Shown here in pieces: positions 22,043-33,215 of a stretch of DNA of 64,000 nt. The notes under the pieces are model-generated. The model was not told where the DNA came from, did no database searches, and was given only the letters and a program-made list of their open reading frames with translations. Source of the DNA: Taudactylus pleione (taxonomy: Eukaryota > Chordata > Amphibia > Anura > Myobatrachidae). The stretch covers positions 50,180,001 to 50,244,000 of the forward strand of contig JAUIMM010000200.1 of NCBI GenBank assembly GCA_031769625.1, in the 5' to 3' direction. The position numbers and the translations under genes were made by a program. Within the stretch, counting starts at the first letter, position 1. Each line of letters opens with the position of its first letter.

Positions 22043-22586
22043 GGAATCCATATGAATGACCGCCGAACCTGTGGCCGGCGGTTCAAATCCCGACGCCTGA
22101 TGTCCGGCAGGAGTGAAGATCCCGACAGGAGATTAAGGTAAGTATCACTAACCCTACTCCCCACCCTAACCCTGACCCTCCCTTAGGTGTGCCTAACCCT
22201 AACCTCCTCCCCTAGTGCCTAACTCTAACCCCCCCTAAGTGCCTAAATCTAACCCACCCCGTCCCCGCAGCCTAAACCTAAGTCTTCCGGGGTGGTGCCT
22301 AACCCTAACCTCCCCCCGAGGGTGCCTAACCCTAACCCCCCATTCCCCTAGCCTAATCCTAACCCTCCTGGGGGGTGCCTAACCCTAAGTCCCCCCCGGG
22401 AGCCCTTAACCTAACCCACCCCCCCGTCTGGTTTTACTCTCATACGGTATGCCAGCCGTCAGGCTCCCGACGTAGGTATAATGACAGGCATCGGGATTTT
22501 GATGCTTGTCATTAGTATCCTGCTGGGATTTGACAGTCGGGAAGCCGGCGGTTGGCATTTCGACTGTTGGCTTACTGACTGCATCC
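22043..22586. mobile_element. Telomere-like-spacer MITE, 9-bp target duplication TGTTGGAAT
   Basis: Flanked by the perfect 9-bp direct repeat TGTTGGAAT (22034-22042, 22587-22595). Starts GGAATCCATATGAATG and ends ACTGCATCC. The left edge has the hairpin GACCGCCG...CGGCGGTTC and repeated ATCCCGACAG. The middle (about 22146-22425) is CCTAACCCTAA-type units with C-runs, spaced about 25-40 bp. The right edge has GTCGGGAAGCCGGCGG and TTTCGACTG. The orientation of the telomere-like array is opposite to that at 1248. Confidence 0.85.
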
Positions 22587-22599
22587 TGTTGGAATTGGT

Positions 22600-23460
22600 A
22601 TTGAATTTTAGATATATTGTTGTGTTATGCCTGTCAAGCATCTTTATGTTTTTGTTGTATTGTTACATGTTTTAATATTGGTAAATTAATAAAATACTAC
22701 TCAATTAAAAAACAAAAAACAAATTAAGGATTGTAGATAATAATCCTCCTATACTGGTGGAGTAAGTGGCTACTTAGTCCACACAATTATCTTTATTTAA
22801 CATGGCAATAGTTCCTGGGTTATTCAATTCTTCTATATTTTGTAGTATTACTCTGCATTCTCCTTATTATTATTATTGTGTCACACTTTGCTGATACTGC
22901 TTGCGTTATTGTTTATTTCGCTTCAGAATTAATTAAAATAAATAAAATGAATACATCTATGAGGCTGCCAAATATCCCATAAGTAATGAGATATGCTTTG
23001 TAGAATACTATGTCGCTCAATAGATGTGTAGGTAGTAAAATGTAGAGATAGGTGCAGAACCCTGTATTTTGGTTCTTACTTCTAATTCATCACTGTGTTT
23101 TGGTTTTGGCAAAACCATCCTCAAGTGTTTTGGTTTAGTTTCGGTTTTGGATTTCTTTAAAAATGTATAAAAACACACACAACCTCCATTAATTTTCAAT
23201 TGTACCGGGAAAAACTTAAATAAATTTTTCGTATAGATTGGGTGACTGTGTTGTTGACAAACGAGGAAAGTGTCTTCCTTTTTTGATACAGGGGAAAGTT
23301 TTATCGCAACCCTACCAACCTCAACGCAATTCCAGATTTATCATAGTATGTGCATGACCCAATGGTGCTAGACACCCTTTTTCTTTGCTTTTGAGTATTC
23401 ATTTATATTTGCTTTACTATACTTTACCTGGATATTATATACTTGCCTATCTCATATTCA
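22600..23460. other. Non-coding stretch with an AT-rich, T-rich repeat fragment
   Basis: Around 23050-23170 the text alternates GTTTTGGTTTTGG and GTTTCGGTTTTGG, an old dispersed repeat whose inverse text (CAAAACCGAAC) recurs near 25580. Otherwise nothing recognised. Confidence 0.4.
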
Positions 23461-23462
23461 CG

Positions 23463-23935
23463 CATGGGTGTGATATGATTTACCGCTGGACGTGATACCA
23501 ATGGAGGTAAGAAAGCTATGTAACCCTCCCCTCTCCCCCGTCTAACTCTCCCTTAGGGGTGCCTAACCCTAACCTCCCCCCCTAGTACCTAACCCTAACC
23601 TCCCCCCTAGTACCTAACCCTAACCTCCCCCCCAGGGGTGCCTAAACCTAAGCCCCCCTCCCCGCATCTTAAACCTAACCCTCCCGGGGGGGTGCCTAAC
23701 CCCCCCTTCCCCTAGCCTGACCCTCCCGGTGGAGTGCCTAACCGTAAGTCCCCCCGGGAGCCCCTAAACCTAACCCTCCCTCCCCGCGGCTGTCTGCTCG
23801 CGACGCCCGGCTTACCTTCGTTCGGTATGCCAGGCGTCGGGATTTCGACGCCTGTCATTAGTCCCTTGCCAGGATTTCCAAGTCGGGAAGCCGGCGGTCG
23901 GCATTTCGACCGTCGGCTTCTTGACTAGCTCCCGA
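23463..23935. mobile_element. Telomere-like-spacer MITE, third large copy
   Basis: The left ATGGGTGTGATATGATT matches the inverted right end at 1248-1820. The middle is GTGCCTAACCCTAACC-type units (23525-23775). The right edge GCCAGGCGTCGGGATTTCGA and GTCGGGAAGCCGGCGGTCGG matches 22043-22586. No exact target duplication seen, so the limits are approximate. Confidence 0.75.
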
Positions 23936-23939
23936 GCTA

Positions 23940-24360
23940 CATATCTGACTTTATATGGTATATATCCGGTACTTAATTGTTTTAGAATTTCTTGTCGATT
24001 TTGTTTGTGTTGCTGATCTGTTTTGAAGTTTTATAAGTAGAAAAGGCGCCTATGGATGTACACACTGGCGTAACTACCGTGGGTGCAGGGGATGTGGCTG
24101 CTACACGGCTCAGCCTTCCACCTGCACCTAAGGTGCCAGGCCAGCCATGGTCGCATCCTCCAGCAGTGTGCTGCACAGCGCAGGCACATCTGCCTTCCCA
24201 GTTGGCTCCACCTACAGCTCTCCTCATTGACTGATACTGGGAGGAGGTGTGGCCATCTCCTCCCAGCATCAGTCAGTGAGGAAATATGGAGCCGACAGGG
24301 AGAGGAGATGTGCCTGCCCTGCGCAGCACTCGCTGGAGGAGGACGTGACGAGGTAAGGAG
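23940..24360. other. Non-coding stretch containing a hAT-like left end
   Basis: CACTGGCGTAACTACCGTGG at about 24065 resembles the common hAT-repeat start CAGTGGCGTAACTA. Two inverted segments, CTCATTGACTGATACTGGGAG and its near-reverse at about 24240-24275, form a hairpin. No right end assigned. Confidence 0.4.
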
Positions 24361-24361
24361 A

Positions 24362-25460
24362 GTTTAATTTTTTATTTTTTATTAGCATTTTAATTACCTT
24401 TCACCATGTATCACCCATTAACACATAGTATGTGTTAATAAGAACAGAGCAAAAACTAACACTTTAGTCACTCACTGGTGTGCTTCACTGGGGTGGCTGG
24501 CCTTCGCCGGATTTTTTTGGGTTCTGCACCACAGACTCTGACCAAATGATAGGGACCTCTGGTATCAGAGACCCGGAGGCTTAGCCATATTTTTGCAAAT
24601 ATATGCAACTGAGATCCCTGAAATATCTACCACCATGTCGTTTTTCAAATCTTATTGCTGATTTCATTCTGAGTGCTGGAGGATTACTTTTTTTGTTTCT
24701 TGTATAGACTAACCCCTCCCTTACATGCACCTGAGTGATATTACTGAAGTGATTGAGCAGCTACCAACATGTATTGCTGTATTGAGAGGCATAGATGGGA
24801 CCAGTGTTTGGAGGGCATGCCGGTTCTTGTAGTGCCATTAGGAGGACTTAGGGGTGCCTCCAAGGTAAGCTGGCTCTCAATTCAGGTATATTTGTATGTG
24901 CCATTATCATGTGGCCTTATATTGGGCAATTATATGACCCAAATTGGATATAGTTATCAGTTTTGGGGATGAGTTTGGGGCGCGGTGCCCCTTGGAGTTG
25001 GTATAGCTGGGCTGCTCTGGGGTGGCACACCTTAACATTTTATTTAGCACTTTAACACCTTCAAACTATTATTATTATTTTTTCTTTTATTGTGTAATAT
25101 ATATATATATATATTTTTTATTTTTTTTATTAGCATTTTAATTACACCTTTCACCTATGTATCACCCATTAACACATAGTTTTTGCTTTATTCCAATTAA
25201 CACATACTAACACTATAGTCTCTCACTGGTGTGCTTCACTGGGTTGGCTGGCCTTCGCCGACTTTTTGGGGGTTCTGCACCCCAGACTCTGATCAAGTGA
25301 TAGGGACCTCCGGTATCAGAGACGCCGTGACGCGGCCCGGAGGCTTAGCCATATTTTTGCAAATATATGAAACTCTGAAATATCTACCACTATGTAGTTT
25401 TTCAAATCTTATTGCTGATTTCATTCTGAGTGCTCGGGGATTACTTTTTTTGTTTGTTTC
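24362..25460. repeat. Direct duplication of about 340 bp, two copies
   Basis: The text from 24362 (TTTATTTTTTATTAGCATTT, CACTGGTGTGCTTCACTGGG, GCCTTCGCCG, GGTATCAGAGAC, TTGCTGATTTCATTCTGAGTGCT) recurs from about 25117 to 25460 in the same order and orientation. Copies differ by small indels and substitutions. The segment between (24720-25100) is not duplicated. No repeat family recognised. Confidence 0.8.
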
Positions 25461-25945
25461 ATGTATCCAAAATATGCAAGATGCGGTTTGTAGATCTGAA
25501 TTTGGAGAGAAGACCTGAGTCAGGTCTCAGTTCAACTCTGAACCCCAAAACGATCCAAACTGTGACTCGTGTTTCAACAAAACCGAACTGTTCATCTCTA
25601 GTAATAACTAAGACCTTGTTATCCACAATATTCTTCAAACTAAGAGAAAAACTTTTGCTATCGGCGCTAACAATAATATATTACAAATTTATGTGTGTGC
25701 AGCAAATAAAACCAAGGGGATTTTGTCATGATTTGATCAAAGCATTTAAGCCTGCAGCCCAGCGTCAAGGGACCCCATTTTTCTGCAGGTCCCTAACAAT
25801 AGCATATATGCCCAGCACATCATTACATTGCAGTTAAATGTACTCAGCTCCTAGATACAGAGGGATACATCTATACAGGGACTGGCTGTTAGCCACACCC
25901 AACTAGGCCTTTTATAGCCTTAATTGAAAGCTGCCATGATAGCAC

Positions 25946-26324
25946 CATGCCCGCCAAGAGCCGTGGCGGGCCCCAGTAATAGGGGGCATGGTCGAATCGC
26001 GGGAGGCATGGCCATGCCCCCTTGCTGAGGAAAAAAAAAAGATGTGCTGCGCCGCGTAGCGGCGCTGCGCGCTGGGGGGGGGGCCCTGAACCCCCTCAGC
26101 CTGGCGCAAAGCCAGAGGGGGCGCGATCAGTGTAATCGCTCCACCACACAGGCATAGGAGACTGCTGTGGCTGCTGCTCAGCAGCCACGAGCAGTCTCCA
26201 ACTGCAGCTCAGCACACGCTGTGTGCTGGGCTGCTGTGAGGGGGGGGTGGCGCCGGACCCGGGCCCCTCAGGAAGCCCGGGCCCGGGTAATCTGTACCCG
26301 CTCCCCCCCCTCTCGGCGCCCCTG
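25946..26324. mobile_element. hAT element inside array unit 1, 8-bp target duplication GATAGCAC
   Basis: Flanked by a perfect GATAGCAC repeat (25938-25945, 26325-26332). The right end CTCGGCGCCCCTG is the inverse of the common hAT start CAGGGGCGCCGAG; the left end CATGCCCGCCAAGAG is a diverged partner. GC-rich interior, 379 bp. Confidence 0.88.
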
Positions 26325-26797
26325 GATAGCACAAGGCAAAATTTTTAAACAAAACAGAAAAGAAATATGCCTGCGCTCGGTTTTACCCACATCATACATG
26401 GCACCAGCAGCATGGCAACATTAATGCCATAAATGTATACAAAACAGAAAAACTTTTGCTATCGGCGCTAACAATAATATACTGCACATTTATGTGTGCG
26501 CAGCAAATAAAACAACGGGGATTTGTCATGATTTGATCAAAGCATTTAAGCCTGCAGCCCAGCATCACGGGACCCCATTTTTCTGCAGGTCCCTAACACT
26601 AGCATATATGCCCAGCACATCATTACATTGCAGTTAAATGTACTCACCTCCTAGATACAGAGGGACACATCTATACAGGGACTGGCTGTTAGCCACACCC
26701 AACTAGGCCTTTTATAGCCTTAATTGAAAGCTGCCATGATAGTACAAGGCAAAATTTTTAAACAAAACGAAAAGAAATATGCCCGTGCTCAGTTTTA

Positions 26798-27003
26798 CCA
26801 GACCCTCCAACATGACCCGTTCCATTAGGTACAAAATGCTTTGCTCCTGGATTTCCCTCTTAATGTATGATTGCAGCCACCTGTGCTGAAACACCTGTCT
26901 CATCAATTACCTAGTTCAACACAGGTGACTGCAATCATACATTAGGTGGGAAGTTCAGGAGCAGAGTGTTTTGTACCTAATGGAACGGGTCATGTTGGAG
27001 GGT
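26798..27003. mobile_element. Hairpin MITE inside array unit 2
   Basis: ACCCTCCAACATGACCCGTT on the left is matched by AACGGGTCATGTTGGAGGGT on the right, and the arms continue through CCATTAGGTACAAAA and ATGTATGATTGCAG. It interrupts the GTTTTACCC text of the unit, with an approximate 8-bp repeat (GTTTTACC / GTTTACCC). Confidence 0.88.
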
Positions 27004-27679
27004 AGGTTTACCCATATCATACATGGTACCAGCAGCATGGCAATATTAATGCCATAAATGTATACAAAACAGAAAGACTTTTGCTATTGACGCTAACAAT
27101 AATATACTGCAAATTTATGTGTGTGCAGCAAATAAAACAAAGGGGAATTTGTCATGATTTGATCAAAGCATGTAAGCCTGCAGCCCAGCATCAAGGGACC
27201 CCATTTTTCTGCAGGTCCCTAACTAGTATATATGCCCAGCACATCATTACATTGCAGTTAAATGTACTCAGCTCCTAGATACAGAGGGACACATCTATAC
27301 AGGGACTGGCTGTTAGCCACACCCAACTAGGCTTTTTATAGCTTTAATTGAAAGCTGCCATGAAAGCACAATGCAAAATTTTGAAACAAAACAGAAAAGA
27401 AATATGCCCGCGCTCGGTTTTACCCATATCATACATGATACCCGCAGCATGGCAATATTAATGCCATAAATGTATACAAAATAGAAAAACTTTTGCTATC
27501 GGCGCTAACAATAATATACTGCAAATTTATGTGTGTGCAGCAAATAAAACAAAGGGGATTTTGTCATGATTTGATCAAAGCATGTAAGCCTGCAGCCCAG
27601 CATCACGGGACCCCATTTTTCTGCAGATCCCTAACACTAGCATATATGTCCAGCACATCATTCCATCTTCAAACTAAGA

Positions 27680-28990
27680 TGATATGGAATTATTAAAATA
27701 GTTTATAGAAAGTTCACAGCTGCCTCATGTTCCCCTCTTTCTTAGGATATTTAATGATGCACAGGAGTAAGTAATATCAATAATAGTTCAGGTCCACAGG
27801 GAAATTCCAACATTTAAGTTCTTATTTATTTCTGAAAATAAACACTAACATGGTCACTTAACAACTTTTGTAGCAAAATAATGGCCAAACGTCCCCCACG
27901 GCACTTTCTTTTCACTGAATGCATAAAAACACATTTCTTGGCAAGTATTTTCCAATAACCTCTCCTGAAAGATAAATGTGGACATCTGTGAAGAGTTTTA
28001 TTAAATGCATGTTCAACATCTACAATTCTACACAGGACCTGCACATCAACATAGCTTCATCTCCATCATAAGCATATATTAACTGTGATAGTGGCACCTA
28101 GAGATAAATTAAAGTCACTAGATAATTAAGAAGTGTCTCACAATAGCAATGTAGTTATTAAGCAGACAAATTATCAATCTGATTCGCTACCGAAGCAAGT
28201 CAGTATTGCTCTGCTCCGATGCAAGATGGGCTGCTCCGATAAGCAGCTGTCCCACAATCGTTAACATCAACACTAATGCCACTAATTTGTAGCAGTGAAC
28301 GTTTACACTGCTACGTTTATCCTGAGGAGGAGGCAGAGGGATCCATATCAATCCATCTTCACAACCGGATCCTCTTCCAATAGCAACCTGTGCTAAGCAA
28401 TCACGAGCACATTAAGCATATACATCACATGAAATAAGTTTGGTTGTCCAGGCTTGACAGCAGGAAACCTGAAAGAGGATTGGCAGAACTTCAACACAGA
28501 TACTCTTTCCTCCTAGTAGAATAATATTGAATGGGCTGTTTTGTGCTATAAAGGACATAAGCCTATCCAAATATTTGATGGGTGGGTGGAGATATCAGAC
28601 TCCATGGGTACTTAACCCCATCCACACTTATGGCAGATCTCTATCGAGCGACAATGGGTCTAACACTGGGTTGCTTACTGTAAAATATGCAAATGTGTGC
28701 TAATCATACCCACAAAAAAAGTGTACCTGTAAGTGCTTCTTTATGATTGGAGGAAGGAAGGAGACTCAACAGAGGAAGGAAGGAGACTGGATGCCATGTT
28801 TCTGTAAATGTCCTTGGCACCACAGAAAATCACCCTTAGTAAGGGAATAAAAGACATAAAGCAACTCAATAGTAAAATGACACAATTAACCCCCAAAACA
28901 GGGAATAAAATTAACAAAATATTCACTGGATAAAACAAATAAATAATTCAGTGCAAAAATCTTTTTTAAGGAAAGTTCATACCGAGTATA
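27680..28990. other. Non-coding stretch
   Basis: AT-rich. A 72-codon minus-strand frame (27826-28044) shows no motif I recognise and no flanking splice or repeat context. No other feature. Confidence 0.4.
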
Positions 28991-29109
28991 AACATAGGGC
29001 CCCTTGACCATCCGGACCTAGGACCTCTGAATGATTTTCCAAGGGGATATAGATGCGGGCTACAATGCTTATAAGAAGTAATCCAAATTCAGGATGCACA
29101 CAGTCACAG

Positions 29110-29151
29110 CTGCCAAAGCGTTTCGACCTAACTTCAGGGTCTTTATCAAGG
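29110..29151 (-). ncRNA. Hammerhead-ribozyme-like motif, degenerate
   Basis: On the minus strand: CC, then TTGATAAA (core CUGANGA expected), stem II GACC (29141-29138) paired with GGTC (29128-29125), then GAAACGC. Stem II pairs fully, but stem I keeps only CC/GG. Two core positions differ from the catalytic consensus, so activity is not expected. It matches the layout of the motifs at 38681, 58484 and 60335. Confidence 0.45.
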
Positions 29152-29159
29152 TATGTGTG

Positions 29160-30290
29160 CAGTATGACAAGATGGGGCTCATGTACCCTACTGATTACTC
29201 ATTTTCTGTTTGGGCCTTTAACCAGGAATGGGCTCAGAGAGGGAGATATTTCCACTCAAGTAGCTTAAAAATGAATTGGGATGGGCCACATATATAGCGC
29301 TACTTTATTATAGGAAAAGAAAATTTCTAAATATCATATTCCAGAAGAAAAACACATAAAAAGGTCTGGATTGCCGAACTGCATGGGTCCCGGTACTAAA
29401 CATTTTCCCCTTCTTATGTATATTAGGTCCCATCAAGGTTGTGGGACTTAAGGACTTCCGGTAAGCCCCGCGAGAGGTGGCACATTAGGCTTGGTTCCAC
29501 CTGATAGTCTTCTCTTTTTCTGATTGCGGTACTTCCTGTTTACACCGGAAGTGGCGTTCCGCAATCTTCTCCCTTCACTTAGCCCTTCCAGTACCCTTGG
29601 AGGTGGGAAGAGCATAAAACCCCTTCAGTAGCTGTACCTGGAAGTGACGTGAGTGAGGGCGGAAGTGGAGATTTCTGCCCACACTTTCCACAAATATAAG
29701 AAAGTTGGCCCTTGCGGGCTCGCTTCAACTACCACGTTGCGGGCACGGTGGCTCGCTTCGCTCGCCGCAAGAATATATTCCCCCTCTGTGCCCACTTGGA
29801 TGGTAGGGAATGACGTTGAATACTGGCAGATGAAGTCATCGTACATCTATGAAAGGGGATCTATCTCTACCCCTTGGAGGTGCGGTGACAGGGAGCATCC
29901 ATTTTGCTTGAGGGAACACTTATTGGCAAGGAGTGATTCTAATGAATCTTTGTAGTCAAGGGACATGAAATTTCAATGGAGCATATAAAGGGGGACAATA
30001 GAAATAAAAGTGCATTATTTCTCTTATAATGGATATTCTTAAAACAGCATATTAAATTATCTTGCTCTGCCAATAATAGTATAAAAACAAAGATTATATG
30101 TAATATAATCATAAAGTGCCGAACACATATTTAAAATATTATATAATCCTACTTTAAAAAAAGGCTTAATAATCTTATGGGGAGAGATTGGAAGGGGACT
30201 ACTCCCTTGGAATGTCTGGAAAGCTCATACATTTTGGGGAGCTCTCCTGGACTACCCAGGGCTGCAAGACTTTGTGTGAGCTCAGGCCGT
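29160..30290. other. Non-coding stretch with a GC-rich repeat fragment
   Basis: Between 29715 and 29770, GCCCTTGCGGGCTCGCTTC and GGCTCGCTTCGCTCGCCGC form short inverted and direct repeats typical of a MITE interior. Ends not resolved. The rest is AT-rich. Confidence 0.4.
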
Positions 30291-30311
30291 GGGGGGGGGG
30301 GGGGGGGGGGG
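30291..30311. repeat. Poly-G tract
   Basis: 21 consecutive G on the plus strand. Length is likely variable and prone to sequencing error. Confidence 0.95.
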
Positions 30312-30687
30312 CATGGCTGCTGGAAGGGGCAGAGCAATGCCCTCTTGTATACTTCACTATGGTGCTTTGTAATGGTGTGCACATTGGAGGAGGGGATCAT
30401 AAATGCAGCCCTTGCACTCCTGGACCCTACAGAGGCCTGGGTAATCTGTACCTGGGCCCCCTCTATGTGCCCAGGCAACTACCTGAGAGAAAACCCAGCC
30501 TCCTGGATCCTGCTCACTTCCCAGGGAAGGTGGTGGTCCAGGGGCTTGATGATGCGATTCACTGTGCATTGCATCATAAAGACCCCACCCCCGCTGCTCA
30601 ATAGCACAATTGTGGCATTGAGTATCGAGGGCAGGGTTTGCGATGATGCAATTTACGGCGCCATGTCCACTGTACCTCTGACCTGCA

Positions 30688-32022
30688 CATGGGCATAGCT
30701 ATAGGGGGTGCCTTTGCTATAGAGCCCAGAGACTTTGGGGGTCTCAGGTCATATGATTGTCCTCCAAGTGCCTGGAATTATCTGCAAAGCAATTGAGTCC
30801 AGCCTGTTGATCTGCCTGAAAATAGGGACTCATCAGCGAACATATAGGTGGAGTTCTCTGTCTCTGCCTCTCAGTAATGTCCCCCTTTATAAAGTGAGCT
30901 GGAGGGATATTGAGCTTTGAGATTAGGACTATCCCAGAAAGGGATGTCCTGCATTAGGAAGATAGAATGTGACTTGTCCCCCCTCCCTCCTCCCCTGTCT
31001 TTCAACTCACTGTAAACTGCAATCTTCTCGCCCTGAAGGCTTTGCAGACATGAGCTGTTTTGTATGATTCAAAAGTTGGCAATAGGGGTGGAGCCCTTGA
31101 AGTGTTGCCATAGCAAATAAGGTGAAAAATTAAAAACCAAAATTTTATTAAGGCACTATAATGGGGCATACCATTAACTAGGGCACTAAAATGGGGGGAA
31201 TAACATGAACTAGGGCACTACTATGGGGCATAACATTAATTAGGGTACCACTATGAGACATAATATTAACTAGGCCACTACTATGGGGCATAACATTAAC
31301 TAGGGCACTACTGTGGGGCATAACATTAACTAGGGCACTACTGTGGGGCATCACATTAACTAGGGCACTACTATGGGGCATCACATTAACTAGGGCACTA
31401 TAATGGGGCATCACATTAACTAGGGCACTACTATGCTGCATAACATTAACTAGGGCACTACAATGGGATATAACATTAACTAGGCCACTACTATGGGGCA
31501 TAACATTAACTAGGGCACTACTATGGGGCATAACATTAACTAGGCACTACTATGGGGCATAGCATTAACTAGGGCACTATAACGGAGCATAACATTAACT
31601 AGGGCACTACTATGGGGCATAAAATTAACTAAGGAACTACTATGGGACATAACATTAACTAGGACACTACTATGGGGCATACTATTAACTAGGGCACTAC
31701 TATGGGGCATAACATTAACTAGAGCACTACTATGTGGCATAAGATTAACTAGGACACTATAATGGGGCACAACATTAACTAGGGCACTACTATGGGGCAT
31801 AACATTAACTAGGAAACTATAATGGGGCATAATATTAACTATGGCACTACTATAGGGCATTAAATTAACTAGGGCACTCTTATGGGTCATAGCATTAACT
31901 AGGGCACTACGATGGGGCATAAAATGAACAACTGCAGCAGAGAGGTGTCTCCTAGAAGCATTTGGGCTGAGGCCCCTTTAATATGTTGCTATGGGGCCCA
32001 TAGTGTTCTAGCTATGCCCATG
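30688..32022. mobile_element. hAT-like repeat enclosing a 30-bp minisatellite
   Basis: Starts CATGGGCATAGCTATAGGG and ends TAGCTATGCCCATG, giving a 14-bp inverted terminus. The flanking 8-mers (GACCTGCA and TCCCTGTA) agree at five of eight positions, so a decayed 8-bp duplication is possible. Inside, the right part is the minisatellite at 31150-31925, followed by a GGGGCCCATAG end region. No transposase. Confidence 0.6.
31150..31925. repeat. 30-bp minisatellite, about 26 units
   Basis: Unit type ACTAGGGCACTACTATGGGG followed by CATAACATTA, 30 bp, repeated head to tail with point differences. One unit near 31540 is 29 bp and shifts the phase. Because 30 is a multiple of three, the minus strand stays open for over 110 codons twice and repeats the ten-residue peptide NVMPHSSALV. 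I treat these frames as artefacts. Confidence 0.95.
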
Positions 32023-32030
32023 TCCCTGTA

Positions 32031-32389
32031 TCTCTCAATAGGAATGTCAGCAAGTACAGTATGCATTAGTTACTGCCCTTTGTTCCAGTGAATACTGTGG
32101 CTGAATTTCTAACCTTCCTTTACCTGTCTATATCTATATGCAACACATTCTAGAAAAATAAATAAGTTTTTAAATATTTTTATTATTACATAATTTTCTT
32201 CCCTCTCTGTATATAAAGCACATGCGGCTCAATTTGAAAGAGATCATAAAACACTGATGTGAGTAATTGATACCTTTCATGTGTATGAGTATGACTAAAT
32301 GCCTTTTTTATAGGAGCATTTGTTAGTGATTTCCATCTTACTGCTCTTTTCTAGTGTAGGAGTGTCTGCTGCAGAAAGCGGCTACTTAT
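32031..32389. other. AT-rich non-coding stretch
   Basis: Nothing recognised. Confidence 0.4.
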
Positions 32390-33030
32390 GGTGATGATTC
32401 AGCAGTGGACAAAATTGCAAATTTGCATGCAGGTAGCTTTGCAATTCCGTCCTTGCAAATATTCAAATGCAGTAGGAAGTGGGCAGCACAGACGGTGTAA
32501 TGGTTAGCATTACTGCCTCACAGCACTGAGGTCATGGGTTCAATTCCCACCATGGCCCTAACTGTGTGGAGTTTGTATATTCTCCATGTGCTTGCGCGGG
32601 TTTCCCCCGGGTACTCCGGTTTCCTCCCACACTCCAAAAATATACTGGTAGGTTAATTGGCTCCCAACACAAATTAACCCTAGTGTGTAAGTGCGTGTAC
32701 ATGTGGTAGGGAATATAGATTGTAAGCTCCACTGGGGCAGGGACTGATGTGAATGGTCATATATTCTCTGTAAAGCGCTGCGGAATATGTGTGCGCTATA
32801 TAAATAACTGGTAATAAATAATAATAAATAAATAAATGACCCCCCCATGCTGAATTTGTGAACCCAGCACTGCGAATGAGATCGCAAGTTGGGATAACCA
32901 TCGCGACCATCGTTTCTGGGAATGCCGGTCGCCCCCGCACCGCCCCTTTAATTCCTCTGCCTGTTACTCGCAGAATGGGTCCTGCACACGCGCAGATTCA
33001 TGATAATTGCGTGCAATGCTGAATCAGCCC
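32390..33030. mobile_element. GATTCAGCA-subfamily MITE carrying a nested SINE
   Basis: Left GGTGATGATTCAGCAG and right TGCTGAATCAGCCC are inverted ends. TTAT stands on both sides (32386-32389, 33031-33034). The SINE at 32481-32837 was inserted inside. Remaining MITE sequence on both sides includes TTGCAAATTTGCATGCA and CGCGACCATCG. Confidence 0.7.
32481..32837 (+). mobile_element. tRNA-derived SINE (V-SINE-like)
   Basis: 5' tRNA-like head with GGTGTAATGGTTAGCATTAC (box A region) and GGTTCAATTCC (box B, 32537-32547), the internal RNA polymerase III promoter. Central domain: GTGTGGAGTTTGTATATTCT, CGGGTTTCCCCCGGGTACTC, CGGTTTCCTCCCACACTCC, the conserved core of vertebrate V-SINEs. 3' tail: GCTGCGGAATATGTGTGCGC, TATATAAATAACTGGTAATA, then AATAA repeats. 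The head, core and tail order is diagnostic. A second copy is on the minus strand at 40565-40905. Confidence 0.92.
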
Positions 33031-33215
33031 TTATATACACTAAAGTTTAAATGGCTGGATACCTCAGTAGCATTCAAGAAACGTGTTTTGTTAACTGTAA
33101 ACCACCAAGTTTGAACAGATGTCATGTATGTCCTCCCTGACAATTGACAGCAAAACTAGTACATGGTAAAATTACATTTTATTTTCACTATCTTTTTTTC
33201 TTTAATGCAAACTAA

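Larger units (their letters stand above)
25646..27665 (+). repeat. Tandem array of four ~412-bp units flanked as a block by a 14-bp direct repeat
   Basis: Units start near 25646, 26447, 27072 and 27484, each with ACTTTTGCTAT, GCGCTAACAATAATAT, GTGCAGCAAATAAAAC, TTGTCATGATTTGATCAAAG, CAGCACATCATTACATTGCA, GGGACTGGCTGTTAGCCACA and GCTGCCATGATAGCAC. After subtracting two later insertions the spacing is 414, about 412, and 412 bp. The fourth unit is cut at GCACATCATTCCA. TCTTCAAACTAAGA occurs exactly at both outer edges (25632-25645 and 27666-27679), so the multimer looks inserted as one block. Family unknown; tandem insertion with a variable-length duplication is known for Penelope-like elements and retrozymes. 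Confidence 0.85.

Noticed and set aside
31178..31920. Two long minus-strand frames encoding a ten-residue repeat
   Set aside because: They exist only because the 30-bp minisatellite unit is a multiple of three; a 29-bp unit shifts the phase and no unique coding ends exist.
32500..32550. tRNA gene
   Set aside because: Box A and box B are present, but the sequence continues into a V-SINE core and tail and has no proper acceptor stem, so it is a SINE head.
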